Shown piece by piece: positions 59,230 through 64,000 of a stretch of DNA of 64,000 nucleotides. The DNA is taken from NCBI RefSeq assembly GCF_001514065.1, contig NZ_KQ948430.1:429816-493815 (forward strand), in the 5' to 3' direction. Source of the DNA: Streptomyces antibioticus. GTDB lineage: Bacteria > Actinomycetota > Actinomycetes > Streptomycetales > Streptomycetaceae. Made by a program: the position numbers and the translations under genes. Under the pieces are notes generated by a model, which had not been told where the DNA came from, did no database searches, and saw nothing but the letters and a program-made list of their open reading frames with translations. Every line of letters begins with the position of its first letter. Positions within the stretch are counted from its first letter, which is position 1.

Positions 59230-59749
59230 TCCCGCTCAACTGGACCAGCGCGCACAGCGTCGTGACGGACACCTTCCAGGTGCCGTCCTGCTCGACCGCC
59301 TTCCCTGAAGCGTCCGGCAGGGCGGTGGCGCCGTTCAGGAGCAGGGTGTACGTCACGGTCGCCTCGGTCGGCGAGGTGAACTGGACCTTGGTGACCTGCG
59401 CCTTCACCTGCCCGCCGCGGTCGTCGCCGCCGAACGCCGCCAGGACGGGCCCCATCTTGTCGCCGTTCTCCAGGACGGCTTGCTTCTCCTTGGTGGACGT
59501 CTTGGGGTCGAAGAACTTCTGCCAGTTCTCCTTGACCTCCTTCTCGGCCGCCGCCTTGTCGGCCGGTCCGCTCACGGAGGGACTGGCGGGCGCGCTCGTC
59601 GTCGTCTCCGGAGTAGGGCTGGGCGGCGGGCTGTCGCTGCCGCCGCCGCTGTCGTCACTGCAGGCCGTGAGGGACGCGGCGAGGACGAACACCACCGCCA
59701 CCAGCCCTCGGCTGCCGTTCCCCCACGTGCGGTCGCTCCCGAGAACCAT
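59198..59749 (-). CDS. small secreted lipoprotein (MTB12-like)
   Basis: A 183-residue lipoprotein: signal ending LAASLTAC with C30, a Ser/Pro/Thr-rich spacer to about 62, and a compact domain (EVKENWQKFFDPKTSTKEKQ, then VTYTLLLNGATALPDAS). This resembles the NTF2-like MTB12 low-molecular-weight antigen group of actinobacteria. Two Cys at the end could form a disulfide. No ligand is known. It overlaps the LivK-like gene, so the two are probably co-expressed. Confidence 0.85.
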   Translation of the reverse strand: MVLGSDRTWGNGSRGLVAVVFVLAASLTACSDDSGGGSDSPPPSPTPETTTSAPASPSVSGPADKAAAEKEVKENWQKFFDPKTSTKEKQAVLENGDKMGPVLAAFGGDDRGGQVKAQVTKVQFTSPTEATVTYTLLLNGATALPDASGKAVEQDGTWKVSVTTLCALVQLSGNASASALPGC

Positions 59750-59872
59750 CTGGCTCACCACCGGGTGTCGGTCCGGGCCATGTGCGCCCGGTGCTTTCAG
59801 GGTCAGCTTCCAGAGTGCATAGTGCAAAAGATTGGCTGACATGGACAGGCACGCGACATGTGGGAGCCAGAG

Positions 59873-60340
59873 ATGCGGACAGCCCGACTGCGGACCGTGC
59901 ACCCCGCCCAGTGGGCCGGCTGGGCCGCGCTCGCCGCGGGCGCGGTGCTGTGCGTCCTCGGCTGGTACGGCATCTCGGGTGAGCGGTTCGCCGAACGCCA
60001 GCTGCCCTATCTGGCCTCCTGCACGGTCCCCGGAGCCGCGCTGATCGTCGCGGGCGCGGTCCTGCTGGCGCACGGCCGGGACACGATCGCCGCCGCGCGC
60101 GTGGAGGAGCTGTACGGCCTCCTGGTGGCCGCCGAGCCGGAGACTCCCCCGGAGCCGGCGACGGCTCCCCTGGCGATCAGCGCGGACCTGCTGATGGTGC
60201 CGGGCGGCACCCTGTGGCACCGCGCGGACTGTCCGCTGGTGGCCGGAAAGGTGGAGGCCGTGCCGGTGGACGCGAAGCTGGTGGCCAGCGGCGAGCTGGG
60301 CGCCTGCCCCATCTGCGAGCCCGCCGAAGAGACCGACTGA
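59873..60340 (+). CDS. two-helix membrane protein with a Cys-His tail
   Basis: A 155-residue protein with two helices (about 17-35 and 50-68) and a cytoplasmic tail. The tail has WHRADCPLVAGK and, near its end, CPIC, a likely metal-binding set. ATG 59873 has GGAG 5-6 nt upstream, better than ATG 59858. It ends 13 bp before the LivHMG fusion and is probably its partner in an operon; the role is unknown. Confidence 0.75.
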   Translation: MRTARLRTVHPAQWAGWAALAAGAVLCVLGWYGISGERFAERQLPYLASCTVPGAALIVAGAVLLAHGRDTIAAARVEELYGLLVAAEPETPPEPATAPLAISADLLMVPGGTLWHRADCPLVAGKVEAVPVDAKLVASGELGACPICEPAEETD

Positions 60341-60353
60341 AGCCCCGCGGCCG

Positions 60354-63256
<2,903 letters not shown>

Positions 63257-63260
<4 letters not shown>

Positions 63261-63982
63261 CCACCCTCGCCCTGCGCCACGCGCGCGTGCGCTACGGCCC
63301 CCTGGAGGCCCTCCACGGCATCACCCTCGCCGCCCCCGCTCCCGGCCTCACCGTCCTCCTCGGCCGCAACGGCTCCGGCCGTACCACCGCCCTGCGCGCC
63401 CTCGCGGGCACCGTCCCCCTGTCGGCCGGCGCCGTCGTCTGGGACGGCACCGACATCACCCGCGTCCCCGCCCACGAACGCGCCCGCCGCGGCCTCCACC
63501 TGGTCCCCGAGCGCCAGGCGGTGTTCGGCTCCCTCACCGTCCGCGAGAACCTCGAACTGGCCGCGCCCGCCCACGCCCCCGCCTTCGAGGCGTACCCCCA
63601 GCTGGAGGCCCTCCTCCCCCGCCGCGCCGGCACCCTCTCCGGCGGCGAGCAGCGCATGCTCGCCCTCGCCCGTGCCCTGCTGACCCGCGCGCGCGTACTC
63701 CTCGTCGACGAGCCCACACAGGGCATGTCCCCGACGGTCGCCGCCCGCACGTACGCCCTGCTGGCCGGTCTCGACGCCTGTGTGGTCGTAGCGGAACAAC
63801 GCCTGCCGCCGGCCCTGCGCGACGGCACAGCCGCGCACGCACCCGTCCTCGCCTACGAACTGCGCCGCGGCGCGGTCGTGTTCAGCGGAGAGGCGGTCGA
63901 ACGGGAACCGGGGCGAGGGGCGCCCCGAACACGGCCACGGCCCGGTCGCCGTCCTTCGAACCCCGCGAACCCTTCGGAATGA
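63257..63982 (+). CDS. LivF-type ABC ATPase with altered Walker A
   Basis: A 241-residue ATPase of the LivF family. Signature LSGGEQRMLALARAL and Walker B LLVDEPTQGMSP are normal, but Walker A reads GRNGSGRTT (Lys replaced by Arg, codon CGT). The last about 30 residues are Arg/Pro-rich, unlike the family, and lie antisense to a probable minus-strand gene. ATGA overlap with the fusion gene. It would form the second nucleotide-binding subunit beside the fused LivG. Confidence 0.9.
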
Positions 63983-64000
63983 CCAGCAGCGTGCCCGGGT
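63892..64000 (-). CDS. possible partial gene entering from the right edge (C-terminal 35 residues)
   Basis: On the minus strand an open frame runs in from the window end and stops at TGA 63892-63894: GTLLVIPKGSRGSKDGDRAV, then AVFGAPLAPVPVRPPLR. It has better protein-like character than the overlapping LivF tail, suggesting a convergent gene. No family can be assigned from this fragment. Confidence 0.35.

Overview
This window is chromosomal DNA of a Streptomyces or very close relative. It is very GC-rich, with strong third-position GC bias and many GTG/TTG starts. It carries genus-typical genes: streptogrisin-type proteases, a SepF-like protein, a dnaE2/Y-polymerase pair, an AA10 LPMO with a sortase tail, and a Pkn-type kinase. 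From memory, and not checked, the gene content resembles the S. coelicolor SCO17xx neighbourhood. I see no tRNA, rRNA, IS element, prophage or CRISPR array.

Layout. 1-2.4 kb: a TetR regulator, cut by the window edge, divergent from a DrrA/DrrB-type ABC exporter, with paired operators between them. 2.6-9.4 kb: a SigK/RskA-like sigma/anti-sigma pair facing a DUF4331-TPR-NicO (nickel/cobalt permease-like) group. 9.5-13.4 kb: a membrane Ser/Thr kinase, an SGNH lipase and a secreted subtilisin. 13.5-23.4 kb: a probable surface polysaccharide cluster with a small membrane protein, a BioF2/GNAT-like transferase, two GT2 glycosyltransferases, a polysaccharide deacetylase, a 1273-aa flippase fused to a second polytopic domain, and a convergent GH39-like hydrolase. 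23.5-31.8 kb: an AAA ATPase, DUF72, GntR, GNATs, DUF402, a methyltransferase, a sortase-anchored LPMO, a lipase, and a MarR/cupin pair sharing a large palindromic operator. 31.8-36.2 kb: a damage-tolerance operon, dnaE2 plus a Y-family protein lacking catalytic acids, behind a LexA box. 36.3-40.7 kb: a membrane protein and two streptogrisins flanking an SPFH protein.

40.9-46.3 kb: a probable organosulfur-scavenging operon with a 41-codon ORF, a FAD/NAD(P) protein, two LLM flavin monooxygenases (the first frameshifted) and DUF1684. A sulfur-type leader peptide with its own terminator points away from it. 46.4-54.4 kb: DUF5685 with a cysteine-rich tail, a SepF-like protein, an acyl-CoA dehydrogenase, a DHA2 exporter, a PIG-V-like mannosyltransferase, a PAP2 phosphatase and an I78 inhibitor. 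54.8-64 kb: a second-copy-type ctaD, a WYL regulator, and a branched-chain-amino-acid-type ABC system made of a LivK-like lipoprotein, a LivH-LivM-LivG triple fusion whose linker is built from repeats, and a LivF with an altered Walker A.

The points I would check first are the LivHMG linker repeat shared with an intergenic site 25 kb away, the ImuB-like protein beside dnaE2, the leader peptide with no gene behind it, the DUF5685 cysteine tail, and the flippase fusion in the polysaccharide cluster.
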